From: Flavobacterium undicola
GTDB taxonomy: Bacteria; Bacteroidota; Bacteroidia; Flavobacteriales; Flavobacteriaceae
NCBI RefSeq assembly: GCF_009909155.2
Contig: NZ_JAAAPM020000006.1
Location: 62,001 to 126,000 of the forward strand
DNA: 64,000 nucleotides
Direction: 5' to 3'
The notes under the pieces were generated by a model. It searched no databases and was not told the DNA's origin. It saw only the letters and a program-made list of their open reading frames with translations. Position numbers and translations under genes: made by a program. Positions within the stretch are counted from its first letter, which is position 1. Every line of letters begins with the position of its first letter. This document shows positions 50,977-62,092 of this stretch, in pieces.

Positions 50977-52233
50977 TTATTTCATTGGCAATACTTCATT
51001 CAAACACGCAATGGCATTCAATGTTCGGGGATAACCCACATAAGGAATGAGCTGTGTCATCAGATTAATAAGCGTTTGTCTGTCGTTACCAACATTAGCA
51101 TTGTCTTGAATATGTCCTTTAATTTGACTTTCGGTTCCGCCCATTGCAATAAGGAAAGAAAGTGTAACCATTTCTCTTGTCTTTACATCCAATCCGTTTC
51201 TTGTAATGTAATCCCCAAAACAATTGGCAGATAAATATTCTTGAATGTGCAATAAATCTTTAGGTGCATTTTTATACAGATCCTCTACTCTATTACCAAT
51301 GATTTCTTTTTGTTTTGCCAAACCTTTTTCCTTTCTGGTTTCAGCTGTGGTCGTAGATTGATTTTCGAGAGGTAATGAAATATTTCGTTCGATAAATATC
51401 TCGTTGGTTGCGTTTATAAAATCAATCACTTTAGAAATCCCCACATAAGGTACCGCTTGGTAAAGGACTTCTTTGATTGCTGTTGGTGAAACTCCAACAT
51501 TTAATGACGCATTAACAAACATCTTATATTCGGTTAAAGCCTGACTACCAATAGTCGAAGCCAGAATCAAAAGCGTTCTTGTTTTAACATCCATTTTATC
51601 GTGACTAATCACCACATCAAAAGCAAAGTTGTCAAACACTTCTATCAATTCCGGATCGGTTTCTTTAATTTTCGAAATAGCATTAGGCCACAATTCTTCG
51701 TGATTCATTATCGCTGCCGCTGTTAAACTGTTCTCTACTTCATACACTGGAGCTTTAAAACTATTGTATTCCACCTCGCTTACAGGCTCTAACCATTCCG
51801 TTTTATCCTTATCAAATTCGGGTACAAGAGCAATATGGCGCATCATGCTGCCGTGCGAAGCTCCATGCCAATGTTTTACATCTTTTGGAATTTTAATCAC
51901 ATCTCCTTTTTGAATCAATTGAATGGATTTGCCTTTTTCCTGATAATAGCCAATTCCCTCAATTACAAATAATATTTGTCCGCTACTGTGAGTGTGCCAA
52001 TTGGTTCTTGCTTTGGGTTCAAAAGTTACGGTTCCCATATTGATGTTATACCCCTCATCAGGTTTTACATTCATATTTACCCATACGGTTCCTGTAAAAT
52101 AAGCTGCGGGTGCTGCTATTCCTTTTTCTGTAAATGATGTCATACTGTTTGATTTTATCTTTTGCTGTGCCGATGCTAACTGATTAAACAGGACTAAAAG
52201 AATGATTGCTGTAAAATATTTGATGATTTTCAT
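50977..52233 (-). CDS. Cupin-carboxymuconolactone decarboxylase fusion, exported
   Basis: A 418-aa protein with a signal peptide (residues 1-22, QLASAQ). Residues 40-145 form a cupin: WHTHSSGQILFVIEGIGYYQ, then PKDVKHWHGASH, with metal-binding His residues. Two carboxymuconolactone decarboxylase (AhpD-like) domains follow at about 175-270 and 315-415 (KMDVKTRTLLILASTIGSQ and LDVKTREMVTLSFLIAMGG). The AhpD-type Cys-x-x-Cys is absent, so peroxidase activity is doubtful. The combination is found in Bacteroidetes and proteobacteria beside oxidoreductases. Its substrate is unknown. Confidence 0.85.
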   Translation of the reverse strand: MKIIKYFTAIILLVLFNQLASAQQKIKSNSMTSFTEKGIAAPAAYFTGTVWVNMNVKPDEGYNINMGTVTFEPKARTNWHTHSSGQILFVIEGIGYYQEKGKSIQLIQKGDVIKIPKDVKHWHGASHGSMMRHIALVPEFDKDKTEWLEPVSEVEYNSFKAPVYEVENSLTAAAIMNHEELWPNAISKIKETDPELIEVFDNFAFDVVISHDKMDVKTRTLLILASTIGSQALTEYKMFVNASLNVGVSPTAIKEVLYQAVPYVGISKVIDFINATNEIFIERNISLPLENQSTTTAETRKEKGLAKQKEIIGNRVEDLYKNAPKDLLHIQEYLSANCFGDYITRNGLDVKTREMVTLSFLIAMGGTESQIKGHIQDNANVGNDRQTLINLMTQLIPYVGYPRTLNAIACLNEVLPMK

Positions 52234-52402
52234 TTTATGTTTAGCCCATTTATATCTTTAACAAAGGTCTGATGAATTCACAAATGCATCAGTATACAGA
52301 TTACGGTGTTACTTACCATTTTTACGGATTGTTTAAAATCTGTCACCAATAAAAAAAGTTTGTCTGAAAATTGCTTGCAGATAAACCTTATTTTGTTTTA
52401 AT

Positions 52403-53470
52403 TTATTTCAAATTCTCCTTGAAAAACTGCTTGAGTTTATCAAAAGGAATTACATCAACTTTATCATACAAATCAACGTGAACTGCATTGGGTATAATCA
52501 TCAATTCTTTTGGCTCCAATGCAACTTTATAAATGTCTTCGCTGAAATATCTTGAATGTGCCTTTTCGCCAGCAATCAAAAGCATGGGTCTTGGCGAAAT
52601 CTCTTTTACATAAGTCAACAATGGCATATTCATAAACGAAATCGCATTGGTAATCAACCAAGCTCCATTTGAGTTCACAGAATTCGGATGAAAACCACGA
52701 GGCGTTCTGTAATAATCAAAATATTCTTTTACAAATTGAGGTTCGTCGCCTTTCAAACTTTCCGGTAAGTTGCGTGGACCATCGGCTGGTTTTCCGTTTT
52801 CGAAATCTTTCCAACGTTGTTCACTCAATCCTTCCAAAGTTTTGGTTCGTTGTTCTAATGTCACCGAATCATTATATCCTTTCGACATTACTCTTGTCAT
52901 ATCATACAAACTTGTCGTTGCAACGGCTTTCACTCGTTTATCAACCGCAGTGGCATTCAAAGCAAATCCACCAAAACCACAAATCCCAATGATTCCAATT
53001 TTATTTCTATCTACATTTTTTTGAAGACCTAAAAAATCAACCGCAGCGCTAAAATCTTCGGTATTGATTTCTGGTGAAGCTAAGTTTCTTGGTTCACCAC
53101 TACTTTCACCTGTGTAAGATGGATCGAATGCCAATGCGGCAAAACCACGTTCTGCCATTTGGTTGGCATACAATCCGGATGATTGTTGTTTCACTGCTCC
53201 AAAAGGTCCGCTGATGGCAAGTGAAGCTAATTTTTCGCTTCCACGATCTTTAGGAAGATACAAATCGCCCGATAATGTAATTCCATAACGGTTTTTAAAA
53301 GTCACTTTTTGACGGGTTACTTTATCGCTTAATTTGAATGTGTATTGCTCTTTTTGTTCTGTTGTTATCATTTTCTTTAAATTTTTATCTGATAATTTCT
53401 GTTTTGTCTGTGCCGATAATTGTCCTAAAGACAATACTATTGCAGCGATTATTAAGGTGATTTTCTTCAT
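52403..53470 (-). CDS. Exported alpha/beta hydrolase with Cys nucleophile (dienelactone-hydrolase-like)
   Basis: A 355-aa protein with a signal peptide (to residue 20, QLSA). The alpha/beta hydrolase elements are AISGPFGAVKQQSSG (oxyanion region), FDPSYTGESSGEPR, a nucleophile elbow GICGFGGFA with Cys164 where most members have Ser, and the His in PNAVHVDLYDK. A Cys in the elbow is known in dienelactone hydrolases. It is in a minus-strand cluster with the cupin-CMD protein and an acetyltransferase. Confidence 0.85.
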   Translation of the reverse strand: MKKITLIIAAIVLSLGQLSAQTKQKLSDKNLKKMITTEQKEQYTFKLSDKVTRQKVTFKNRYGITLSGDLYLPKDRGSEKLASLAISGPFGAVKQQSSGLYANQMAERGFAALAFDPSYTGESSGEPRNLASPEINTEDFSAAVDFLGLQKNVDRNKIGIIGICGFGGFALNATAVDKRVKAVATTSLYDMTRVMSKGYNDSVTLEQRTKTLEGLSEQRWKDFENGKPADGPRNLPESLKGDEPQFVKEYFDYYRTPRGFHPNSVNSNGAWLITNAISFMNMPLLTYVKEISPRPMLLIAGEKAHSRYFSEDIYKVALEPKELMIIPNAVHVDLYDKVDVIPFDKLKQFFKENLK

Positions 53471-53504
53471 TTTATCTGAATTTATTATTATTTACATTGC
53501 TGTT

Positions 53505-54074
53505 TTAATCAATTGATTTAATGATTTTAGCCGGAATTCCACCCATAATTACATTATCAGGAACATCTTTAGAAACTACTGCTCCAGCTGCAATTATCGA
53601 ATTTTCACCAACAGTAACTCCTGGTAAAATAGTAGCTCCTGCCCCTATCCAGGCTCTTCTTTTGATTAGGATGGGTTTTGTAATTAAAGCTCTTCTGTCG
53701 TTGGGATCTATTGGATGATTTTCGGTAATGAGATTGGCTTTCGGGCCAATTAACACCTCATCTTCTATCGTAATTCCACCCATATCAAGGAATGAACAGG
53801 CGTGATTGATAAATACGTTTTTTCCAATGGCAATGAACTTTCCGAAATTGGTGTAAAATGGAGGAAAAACTGTTGTGCTTTCCTCTATTTTTGTTCCTAT
53901 AATTTCACTCAACAATTCCCGAACAGCATCAATATTATCCGAAACATTTAATTGTTGAGAAAGTTTAATGGTTCTGCTAACGATCTCATTTATTTTATAA
54001 TATTCGGGGTCATTTAAACGAATTGGTTCTCCTGATTTTAGTCTTTCTAATATATCTGTTTCTAAATTTATCAT
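53505..54074 (-). CDS. Hexapeptide-repeat acetyltransferase (maltose/galactoside O-acetyltransferase type)
   Basis: A 189-aa left-handed beta-helix protein. An N-terminal helical cap (LKSGEPIRLNDPEYYK) precedes hexapeptide repeats (IEDEVLIGPKANLITENHPID, RRAWIGAGATILPGVTVGE, NSIIAAGAVVSKDVPDNVIMG). The motif ENHPID contains the catalytic His of the maltose acetyltransferase class. It uses acetyl-CoA to acetylate a sugar or related small molecule in the cytoplasm. The acceptor cannot be read from sequence. Confidence 0.88.
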   Translation of the reverse strand: MINLETDILERLKSGEPIRLNDPEYYKINEIVSRTIKLSQQLNVSDNIDAVRELLSEIIGTKIEESTTVFPPFYTNFGKFIAIGKNVFINHACSFLDMGGITIEDEVLIGPKANLITENHPIDPNDRRALITKPILIKRRAWIGAGATILPGVTVGENSIIAAGAVVSKDVPDNVIMGGIPAKIIKSID

Positions 54075-54107
54075 ACTGCATTTTAGCTAAATTGTATGAA
54101 GCAAATT

Positions 54108-54143
54108 TAAAAACAAAGCCTCGCAACGACGTTGTTGCAAGGC
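54108..54143 (-). terminator. Terminator for the SnoaL-like gene (minus strand)
   Basis: Arms gcctcgcaac / gttgcaaggc (one mismatch) close a 6-nt loop and are followed on the minus strand by a T-rich run (tttgttttt). Confidence 0.8.
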
Positions 54144-54173
54144 TCAAACATTCTTTCTGAGAAGCTCAATAAT

Positions 54174-54614
54174 TTATGACGAAATAGGTCTCGATTCAAT
54201 GATTAGAAAATATCCGATACGCTCTTTTATCAGCCATTTACCATTTTGAAGGACATAGGTGTCATCATATTTCACACTATAATCGGTTAAAACATCTTTT
54301 CCTTCCACTTCTCTAATCATTTTAATTTGAGTGAAGGAAATACCAGTAGCCGTATCGGCATCAATTTTTACGGTATGCTGTCCGTTTAGGGTAAAATAGG
54401 TTTTTACCTGAGAAGCATGACCATTGAAGTCTTTTTCCATATTTTCTCTTCCGAAAACATCAGCTACTAAAGCGCCACCCATGTACACTTTATAAGCAAC
54501 ATCTGGCGTAAATAGATCCATCACCTCTGCTATTTTTTTGTCATCACTTAAATAAGCATAATTGTCAATTAAGTTTCTAAGTTCTTCTTTTGTTTTTAAA
54601 ATTTCTAGTGTCAT
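54174..54614 (-). CDS. SnoaL/NTF2-like family protein
   Basis: A 146-aa cytoplasmic protein with the NTF2-like cone fold pattern: LRNLIDNYAYLSDDKKIAEVMDLF, then VMFTPDVAYKVYMGG-like strand (DLFTPDVAYKVYMGG) and a C-terminal YDDTYVLQNGKWLIKERIG. Such proteins are small-molecule isomerases, hydratases or binding proteins. It is transcribed divergently from the HxlR gene with a dyad between them, so HxlR probably controls it. Confidence 0.82.
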   Translation of the reverse strand: MTLEILKTKEELRNLIDNYAYLSDDKKIAEVMDLFTPDVAYKVYMGGALVADVFGRENMEKDFNGHASQVKTYFTLNGQHTVKIDADTATGISFTQIKMIREVEGKDVLTDYSVKYDDTYVLQNGKWLIKERIGYFLIIESRPISS

Positions 54615-54696
54615 TATTTTACTTTTTTAATTAATACTGAAAAATATTTTTGTTATTATTATTCAACAAAACTATAGTATATTTGATAACAATTTA

Positions 54697-54725
54697 TTAG
54701 TCGTTACCTAAAGGTTAGTGACTAA
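54697..54725. promoter_or_regulatory. Operator-like dyad between SnoaL-like and HxlR genes
   Basis: The segment ttagtcgttacc...ggttagtgactaa has matching ends (ttagtc/gactaa) and inner halves (ttacc/ggtta), a 29-nt dyad with one offset. It begins 43 nt before the HxlR ATG. A TATATTTG -7-like element lies at 54678-54685. The placement fits autorepression by the HxlR protein and control of the divergent gene. Confidence 0.6.
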
Positions 54726-54739
54726 CAAAAATCCAACTA

Positions 54740-55138
54740 ATGGCAGTAGTAAAAGAAAATCAAACAGATAACAAAGCATTTACAGAAGAATGCAACGCAG
54801 TTTTAATGGCAGTTTCAGACGCATTATACGCCATTGGTGGCAAATGGAAATTGATGATTATCATTGCTATGGCGAGAGGAAACAAACGTTTTACTGAAAT
54901 TCAACGACAAGTAAATGGCATTTCGGCAAGGGTACTTTCGAGCGAATTGAAAGAATTGGAACTAAACGGATTCATCATCAAAAAAGTGGCTGTTGGTTAT
55001 CCCGTAAGTATTGAATATGAATTGCTACCGTATAGTCAAACTCTGGAAGAAGTTGTGGGAGCTATGACAAAATGGGGAATGCAACACCGCCAGAAGATTA
55101 GAGATGAAAGCTCTTTGGAGTCGTCATCTAAAAAATAG
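54740..55138 (+). CDS. HxlR-family winged-helix transcriptional regulator
   Basis: A 132-aa protein with the HxlR signature: ALYAIGGKWKLMIIIAMARG, RFTEIQRQVNGISARVLSSE and LKELELNGFI, then PYSQTLEEVVGAMTKWG. HxlR proteins sense electrophiles, disulfide stress or small metabolites and usually regulate the neighbouring gene. Here the divergent SnoaL-like gene and perhaps the downstream minus-strand cluster are candidates. It converges with the AraC gene at 55155, and a shared gcctacg/cgtaggc hairpin (55143-55170) separates them. Confidence 0.92.
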   Translation: MAVVKENQTDNKAFTEECNAVLMAVSDALYAIGGKWKLMIIIAMARGNKRFTEIQRQVNGISARVLSSELKELELNGFIIKKVAVGYPVSIEYELLPYSQTLEEVVGAMTKWGMQHRQKIRDESSLESSSKK

Positions 55139-55154
55139 AATTGCCTACGAAATT

Positions 55155-55982
55155 TTAAACTTCCGTAGGCGAAATTCCATATTGTTTTTTAAAGGCTGTA
55201 GAAAAATGCGACGGGTTTTTAAACCCCACTTCCACATACACATCCTGTACTTTTTTACCTTCTTCTTTCAGTTTAAAATAGGCCACTTCAAGACGTTTTT
55301 TAATTAACCATTTTTGAGGAGTCAGGTTACTTATTTTCTTGAAATCTCTTTTAAAGGTTGCTAAACTTCTTCCTGTGAAAGATGCAATTTGTTCCATTGT
55401 TAGTTCATCCTGATAATTTTCATTTAGGAATTCCAGAATATCGACTTTCCAGGGTTCAGCAAAATCGAACAGTATTGGATATAATAATTCATTACTATTT
55501 AATAAAGTATAAATTCCTTCTAGTAATTTCAGATGCGTTACTCCTTCAGTCGGTTTTACATTGCTGTCAAAATAAGGGTTCAGCGATTGAAACAGACTTT
55601 CTATTGCTGGCGTTTGCTTTAGTTTAAAAACATTTTCATCCGTAAGAACAATATTCTTCGGAATTTCAGCCTTATCCATTTTGCTGTAGAACTCGCGCAA
55701 AACATTTCGTTTAAAAGTTAATGAAATGCCTTTGTACAAATCTTCGCCTTTGCTGTTTTTGTACATTTTTAAACGATGATCTCGTTTGATAAAAGCACAT
55801 TCGCCTGCCTGAAGAACTATTTTTTCGTTCCGGTCTTCAATCACTTGCTCTCCCGAATACAGATAGACCAAAACGTGTTCTGGCGTAGCGTGAATACACT
55901 TTTCGCTATAATCGGAGTAGCAAGACAAAAATATGCCTGAATAACTTATGGTTTTCAACTTATCTGTTTGTTCGGCTGTCAT
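55155..55982 (-). CDS. AraC-family regulator
   Basis: A 275-aa protein. The N-terminal part is a cupin-type sensor (ATPEHVLVYLYSGEQVIEDR, then LQAGECAFIKRDHRLKMY). The C-terminal region has the two helix-turn-helix motifs (LTMEQIASFTGRSLATFKRD and VQDVYVEVGFKNPSHFSTAF) and KQYGISPTEV. A TAATTTTG -7-like element reads out of 56022-56015 on the minus strand, 33 nt from the start. The nearest upstream gene is the quinone-reductase-like gene on the same strand. Confidence 0.92.
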   Translation of the reverse strand: MTAEQTDKLKTISYSGIFLSCYSDYSEKCIHATPEHVLVYLYSGEQVIEDRNEKIVLQAGECAFIKRDHRLKMYKNSKGEDLYKGISLTFKRNVLREFYSKMDKAEIPKNIVLTDENVFKLKQTPAIESLFQSLNPYFDSNVKPTEGVTHLKLLEGIYTLLNSNELLYPILFDFAEPWKVDILEFLNENYQDELTMEQIASFTGRSLATFKRDFKKISNLTPQKWLIKKRLEVAYFKLKEEGKKVQDVYVEVGFKNPSHFSTAFKKQYGISPTEV

Positions 55983-56108
55983 ATTTTACTGTTCTGATGG
56001 AGATTATAATCTAACAAAATTAACGATTAACTTTTAGCTAAACTTTATTTTGAAGCTCATTTTTCTTTGCTCAGAAGCTCATCTCGTATAAAATAGCATA
56101 CGTTTTAT

Positions 56109-56714
56109 TTACAATCCGAAAACTTTTTCTAAATGTTTCGGATAATTTTCAAGGTCTTTAGCAATGTCTTCATTTTTAAAAATATCGAAACAATTATAAT
56201 CAGGTAAAATTTCAACACCGCAAAAACGGTAATTACTGCTAATGTTTAAAAATAAATCTGATGTACTTTTCCCTTGCATCAATTGTTGTGCAGGATTATC
56301 AAAAGCTTCAGCCGGAGCATTCCAAGTGGCAGAAATCATAAACTTTTTGCCTTGTAAATGACCACCTGTTCCATATTGTTTGGTCATATCTTCTCTTGTT
56401 CTTCCGTCGTCCGAAAGAAACTTTTTGCTTAACAAACCGCTGTTGAAAACTTCGTCCACATATTTTTTATAAATCCAGGGTGCACCAAACCAGTTTACAG
56501 GAGTTTGTAACATCACAATATCTGCTTCGAGGTGTTTATCTACTTCTTCGTCAGCATTATACCCTTCTTCAATTTTTGTTTCTAAAATTTCAAAGTCTTT
56601 TGCTTCGAAAAAATCTTTTGCTTTTTGAATAAAGGAATTATTTAGTGTTCCTTCGGTCCAATTTGGATAAGTTAAATGGGTATTGATAAGCAATACTTTT
56701 TTTGTTTTTTTCAT
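56109..56714 (-). CDS. Flavodoxin-like NAD(P)H oxidoreductase (MdaB type)
   Basis: The ATG at 56712-56714 gives MKKTKKVLLINTHLTYPNWT and 201 aa; an open frame up to 56795 adds a hydrophobic prefix. Motifs are NTHLTYPNWTEG, ADIVMLQTPVNWFGAPWIYK and FMISATWNAPAEAF, which match the MdaB/KefF-like flavin-dependent quinone reductases. These reduce quinones or electrophiles with NAD(P)H. A strong TATCTTTG -7 element sits at 56744-56737 on the minus strand, 23 nt before the start. Confidence 0.9.
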   Translation of the reverse strand: MKKTKKVLLINTHLTYPNWTEGTLNNSFIQKAKDFFEAKDFEILETKIEEGYNADEEVDKHLEADIVMLQTPVNWFGAPWIYKKYVDEVFNSGLLSKKFLSDDGRTREDMTKQYGTGGHLQGKKFMISATWNAPAEAFDNPAQQLMQGKSTSDLFLNISSNYRFCGVEILPDYNCFDIFKNEDIAKDLENYPKHLEKVFGL

Positions 56715-56807
56715 TGTATGATTATTAATTATCAAACAAAGATATAGTCTAAAGAAAAGACAGAAAGAAACAGAATACCAATAAAAAAGAAACAAATTAC
56801 TGATAAT

Positions 56808-56832
56808 AAAAAACGCCTTGTTAAAGGCGTTT
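56808..56832 (-). terminator. Terminator for the AraC gene at 56841
   Basis: Arms aaacgcctt / aaaggcgttt with a 3-nt loop lie just beyond the minus-strand stop and are followed by T-rich sequence on the minus strand. Confidence 0.82.
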
Positions 56833-56840
56833 CATTGAGT

Positions 56841-57701
56841 TTAATTTTTATGGATTGCTTGCAATCGGTATTCTTTTGGAGTGAGATTCACCTGCTTCTT
56901 AAAGAATTTCGAAAAGTAATTCGGGTATTCAAAACCCAGTTCATAAGCCACTTCGGTAGTGTTTAAGGTTTTATTTTCTACCAATAGTTCTTTTGCTTTT
57001 TTAATTACAAAATCGTGAATGTTTTCAAGAGCCGATTTTTGTGTAAAATGTTTTACAATATCGCCCAAATAATTGGCTGTCAATCCCAGTTTATCAGCAA
57101 AATACTGCACATTGGGAAGTTGGGAAACAGGCTGTTTGTAATAATCAATTAGACTTTGTTGAAAATCCGATACAATTCGATTGTACTCTTTGGGGTCAGT
57201 TAAAAACTGTCTTTTATAAAATGCTTCCACCAACGAAACCAACACATTTACATAAGACAAAAGCACATTAAAATTTTGTTTTTCACTTTCATAATATTTC
57301 ATCATCAATTTAAAAACAATACTCACTTCTTCCACTTCATCCTCTGTTAAATACAAGGCTTCGTGTTGACCATAATCCAGATAAGTTTTGAACAAGAATC
57401 TGTTTTCTTCAATAATTTTTTTAGAAAGTTGCAGATACATTCCAGTGTAATTTGGGTCAACATCCCATCCAACAGGTATTTCTGGACTATTGAAAAATAC
57501 GGCGTTTACTGGTTTTGCATTTGAGACAAATTTATCTCTATACCCTGCTTTTATAGAAATTCTGTAAAAATCTACCGCAACAGCTTCAGACTTCAAAAGC
57601 ATATTAGGCGGGTCATAATAACCCACATCGATATCATTGTCCAAAGGCTTTGTCAAGCCTATGTATTCGTTATATGAAGCGAAGTCATTGAATATTTTCA
57701 T
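56841..57701 (-). CDS. AraC-family regulator
   Basis: A 286-aa protein with an N-terminal cupin-like sensor (residues 25-140, for example SIKAGYRDKFVSNAKPVNAVF) and a C-terminal double helix-turn-helix: VQYFADKLGLTANYLGDIVK, KTLNTTEVAYELGFEYPNYF, then KKQVNLTPKEYR. It is similar in layout and in the DNA-binding half to the AraC protein at 62347 (LHLSPNYFGDLIK), so the two are paralogues. The likely targets are the redox genes on either side. Confidence 0.92.
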   Translation of the reverse strand: MKIFNDFASYNEYIGLTKPLDNDIDVGYYDPPNMLLKSEAVAVDFYRISIKAGYRDKFVSNAKPVNAVFFNSPEIPVGWDVDPNYTGMYLQLSKKIIEENRFLFKTYLDYGQHEALYLTEDEVEEVSIVFKLMMKYYESEKQNFNVLLSYVNVLVSLVEAFYKRQFLTDPKEYNRIVSDFQQSLIDYYKQPVSQLPNVQYFADKLGLTANYLGDIVKHFTQKSALENIHDFVIKKAKELLVENKTLNTTEVAYELGFEYPNYFSKFFKKQVNLTPKEYRLQAIHKN

Positions 57702-57839
57702 TTGATAAAGATATAAATTTTACATTTCACTAAATGGTTTGGCATAATCGGTATTTTTTTGTTTGAGAAATAGAAGTCGTATTGTTTTGTTGCGCTTTAA
57801 TCTAAACTTAGTATTTTTTTTTAAAACTTTAGCTGTTGT

Positions 57840-58415
57840 TTAATTTTCATTTTGTTTAAATAGGTGATTGGGAACAAACCAAGACAAGGACGTCAGTATT
57901 AGAATTATAAAAGCTGTTTTCGGAAAATCGATCAGCGATAAAAAGATGGCTACACAATTCAAACCAAGGCTGAAATACGATTTTTTATGACCTTTGAAGG
58001 TGTTGGAAAAAGAGGAATCTTTACCGTGTAATTGGCAAAGTTGATTCACTAAAAGTAGATAAACAATTATACTTACAGTGAGCAGGCTTGCATAAATGGT
58101 AACCGTAATCGCTTTAAAATCATTTTCACCCATTGTTGCCGTTGCAAAAGGAACAAGGGAGAGAATAAACAGGTTGAGCATATTGATCCAAAGTACTTTA
58201 TTGTCCACTTTGGAAACGGTTTGAAACAAATGATGGTGGCTGGCCCAATTTAATCCCACGAAAAGAAAACTAACGCCATAGCTTATGAATACAGGCCACA
58301 TTGCTACAAAACTATCTAAAGTAGGATTATGTGGAACTTTAAGTTCTAATACCATTATGGTAATGATAATGGCATAAACTCCATCGGTGAACGCTTCAAT
58401 TCTATTTTTTTCCAT
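57840..58415 (-). CDS. TMEM175-family (DUF1211) potassium channel-like membrane protein
   Basis: A 191-aa membrane protein with six hydrophobic segments. The first helix holds the family signature (AFTDGVYAIIITIMVLEL, residues 9-26), which lines the ion pore in bacterial TMEM175 channels, and GLNWASHHHLFQ follows. Bacterial members conduct potassium. It lies 10 nt from the NAD(P)-binding gene, so they share a transcript. Confidence 0.85.
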   Translation of the reverse strand: MEKNRIEAFTDGVYAIIITIMVLELKVPHNPTLDSFVAMWPVFISYGVSFLFVGLNWASHHHLFQTVSKVDNKVLWINMLNLFILSLVPFATATMGENDFKAITVTIYASLLTVSIIVYLLLVNQLCQLHGKDSSFSNTFKGHKKSYFSLGLNCVAIFLSLIDFPKTAFIILILTSLSWFVPNHLFKQNEN

Positions 58416-58425
58416 ATTCCACTTT

Positions 58426-58998
58426 TTAAGGTTTACTAATTCCTAAATTTTCGTTTTTATGTAATTCTGAATTCTCAACAAGAGTTGCCACAAAAGCAGC
58501 GATACTTTTTCTGGAAATGGCTGAACCTGTTTCAGGTGTACCTTTTTGGGTGATGGTATAATCAATTTCGTTGCCATTGGTAAACCAGTCGGGACGTAAA
58601 ATGGTATAATCTAGTCCCGAACTTTCTATGACATCCGCTAATTTTCGGTAAGGCACTAAAACGGGTTTTAAGGGCGTTTCATAAATACCGATGGAACTGA
58701 TGGCAATAATTCTTTTCACGCCAGTTTCCTGCATTGCCTTTACAATGTTTTTGGTCATAGCTTCCAAATTTCCGGCAAGGTTTACATATACGAAGTCTTG
58801 TCCTTTGACAGCATTTTCAACCTCATCATAATTCATTACATCACTTTCGACGATGATACAACCTTCGGATGTACTTTTTGATAATCGGGTTTTGTTTCTT
58901 AAAAATAAAGTGAGTTCAATATTTGTTAGTTGCTGTAGTGCTTCAATCACATATTTTGCAAGACCTCCACTAGCTCCGATGATGAGTACTTTTTTCAT
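58426..58998 (-). CDS. NAD(P)-binding protein of the SDR/NmrA-like type
   Basis: A 190-aa protein with a glycine-rich dinucleotide motif (VLIIGASGGLAKYVIEAL, residues 4-21), a DFVYVNLAGNL strand, ISSIGIYE and a YTILRPDWFTNG segment. It lacks the full SDR Tyr-x-x-x-Lys context, so it is nearer to the NmrA-like atypical SDR group that sense NAD(P) state or reduce small compounds. It sits 11 nt downstream of the aldo/keto reductase gene. Confidence 0.85.
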   Translation of the reverse strand: MKKVLIIGASGGLAKYVIEALQQLTNIELTLFLRNKTRLSKSTSEGCIIVESDVMNYDEVENAVKGQDFVYVNLAGNLEAMTKNIVKAMQETGVKRIIAISSIGIYETPLKPVLVPYRKLADVIESSGLDYTILRPDWFTNGNEIDYTITQKGTPETGSAISRKSIAAFVATLVENSELHKNENLGISKP

Positions 58999-59009
58999 AT
59001 TTTCAATAT

Positions 59010-60002
<993 letters not shown>

Positions 60003-60386
60003 TTAAAATGTGGTGGCAACCGATTTCAGGATAATCCATTCGCCATTGCGTTTTTCAAGCTGCATTGTTTGTTGCAAACGCCAGTTGTTTCGTGTTCCCC
60101 AAATTCTGGCATCAAGAAGATTTTGACCAACAAATGTGGCTTTATCTTCCTCTATTTTCAGGGATGTTTTTACTTCTTTATATGAATAGTATTTCATTCG
60201 CTCGCTTTCAATCTCATCGAACCATTCGGCTTTTGACTGTACATAGCCCGTAATATGCGTGAGCATGAAATGTGTATCTAAAATCTTGTTCATTGCTGTC
60301 GTGTTCTTGTCAATCATCAACTGAGTCAGTTGGCGAGTTACCTCCAATACTTGTGATTTATCATCCTCTATATTATCCATTTTCAT
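60003..60386 (-). CDS. SnoaL/DUF4440-like small protein, cytoplasmic
   Basis: I choose the ATG at 60384-60386 (MKMDNIEDDKSQVLEVTRQL); another Met follows two codons later, and the open frame up to 60449 would overlap the upstream gene. The approximately 127-aa protein has an NTF2-like pattern: LTQLMIDKNTTAMNKILDTHF, HITGYVQSKAEWFDEIE and a C-terminal RNGEWIILKSVATTF. It is close in type to the exported protein at 60418-60897, so the two may be duplicates with different location. Confidence 0.82.
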   Translation of the reverse strand: MKMDNIEDDKSQVLEVTRQLTQLMIDKNTTAMNKILDTHFMLTHITGYVQSKAEWFDEIESERMKYYSYKEVKTSLKIEEDKATFVGQNLLDARIWGTRNNWRLQQTMQLEKRNGEWIILKSVATTF

Positions 60387-60417
60387 AGTAGTAATAATTG
60401 AGTATATTTTGTTTTTC

Positions 60418-60897
60418 TTATTTCTGAATCTGATGAGTATCTCGAACACTGCTGAATGTTAAAGCTAATAATTTCCATTCTTTTCCTTGTTTTTGATACG
60501 TTTCTGTTACAGTAAATTCAGTCACTACTTCACTTCCTCGAACTATAGCCTCTAGTGTAATTCGGTTCCATAAAATGGCTGTTTTTCCAAAAAGTTCTAC
60601 TGCTACATCATGTACTTTAGCATTCTTGTACCAAATTCTTCCTGTTTTTATAATATCGAGTTCCTCGTCTTTTTTCCAAGTACCACTCATGTGAACAAAT
60701 TTTGATTTGTTATCAAAGAGAAGCTTCAGTTTGTCTACATTTTTATCGGCCATCCACTGCCATTTATCTTTAGATAATTGAATAACTTCTTGCTCAGCAG
60801 CTGTGTAACTCGTAGCAGCCGGATTAGTTTTATTTTCTTGAGCAAAGGAATATTGGAAACTTGCTACAGCTATGAGACTCATAATTAATGTTTTCAT
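60418..60897 (-). CDS. SnoaL/DUF4440-like protein, exported
   Basis: A 159-aa protein with a signal peptide (to residue 19, QYSFAQ). The NTF2-like core has LSKDKWQWMADKNVDKLKLL, HMSGTWKKDEELDIIKTG and VTETYQKQGKEWKLLALTF. It lies between the cytoplasmic relative and the Tat-exported aldo/keto reductase on the same strand, which suggests they work together in the periplasm. Function unknown. Confidence 0.85.
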   Translation of the reverse strand: MKTLIMSLIAVASFQYSFAQENKTNPAATSYTAAEQEVIQLSKDKWQWMADKNVDKLKLLFDNKSKFVHMSGTWKKDEELDIIKTGRIWYKNAKVHDVAVELFGKTAILWNRITLEAIVRGSEVVTEFTVTETYQKQGKEWKLLALTFSSVRDTHQIQK

Positions 60898-60943
60898 TTG
60901 GAAATAATTTAAAGTTAAATTGTGATTGTAATTTTTAATTTTA

Positions 60944-62092
<1,149 letters not shown>

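Noticed and set aside
50909-51020. Plus-strand ATG frame beginning MKNILKHSEYRNQYL
   Set aside because: It soon runs antisense into the cupin-CMD gene, and no conserved motif is seen.
50977-52233. AhpD-like peroxidase
   Set aside because: No Cys-x-x-Cys motif is visible in either carboxymuconolactone decarboxylase domain.
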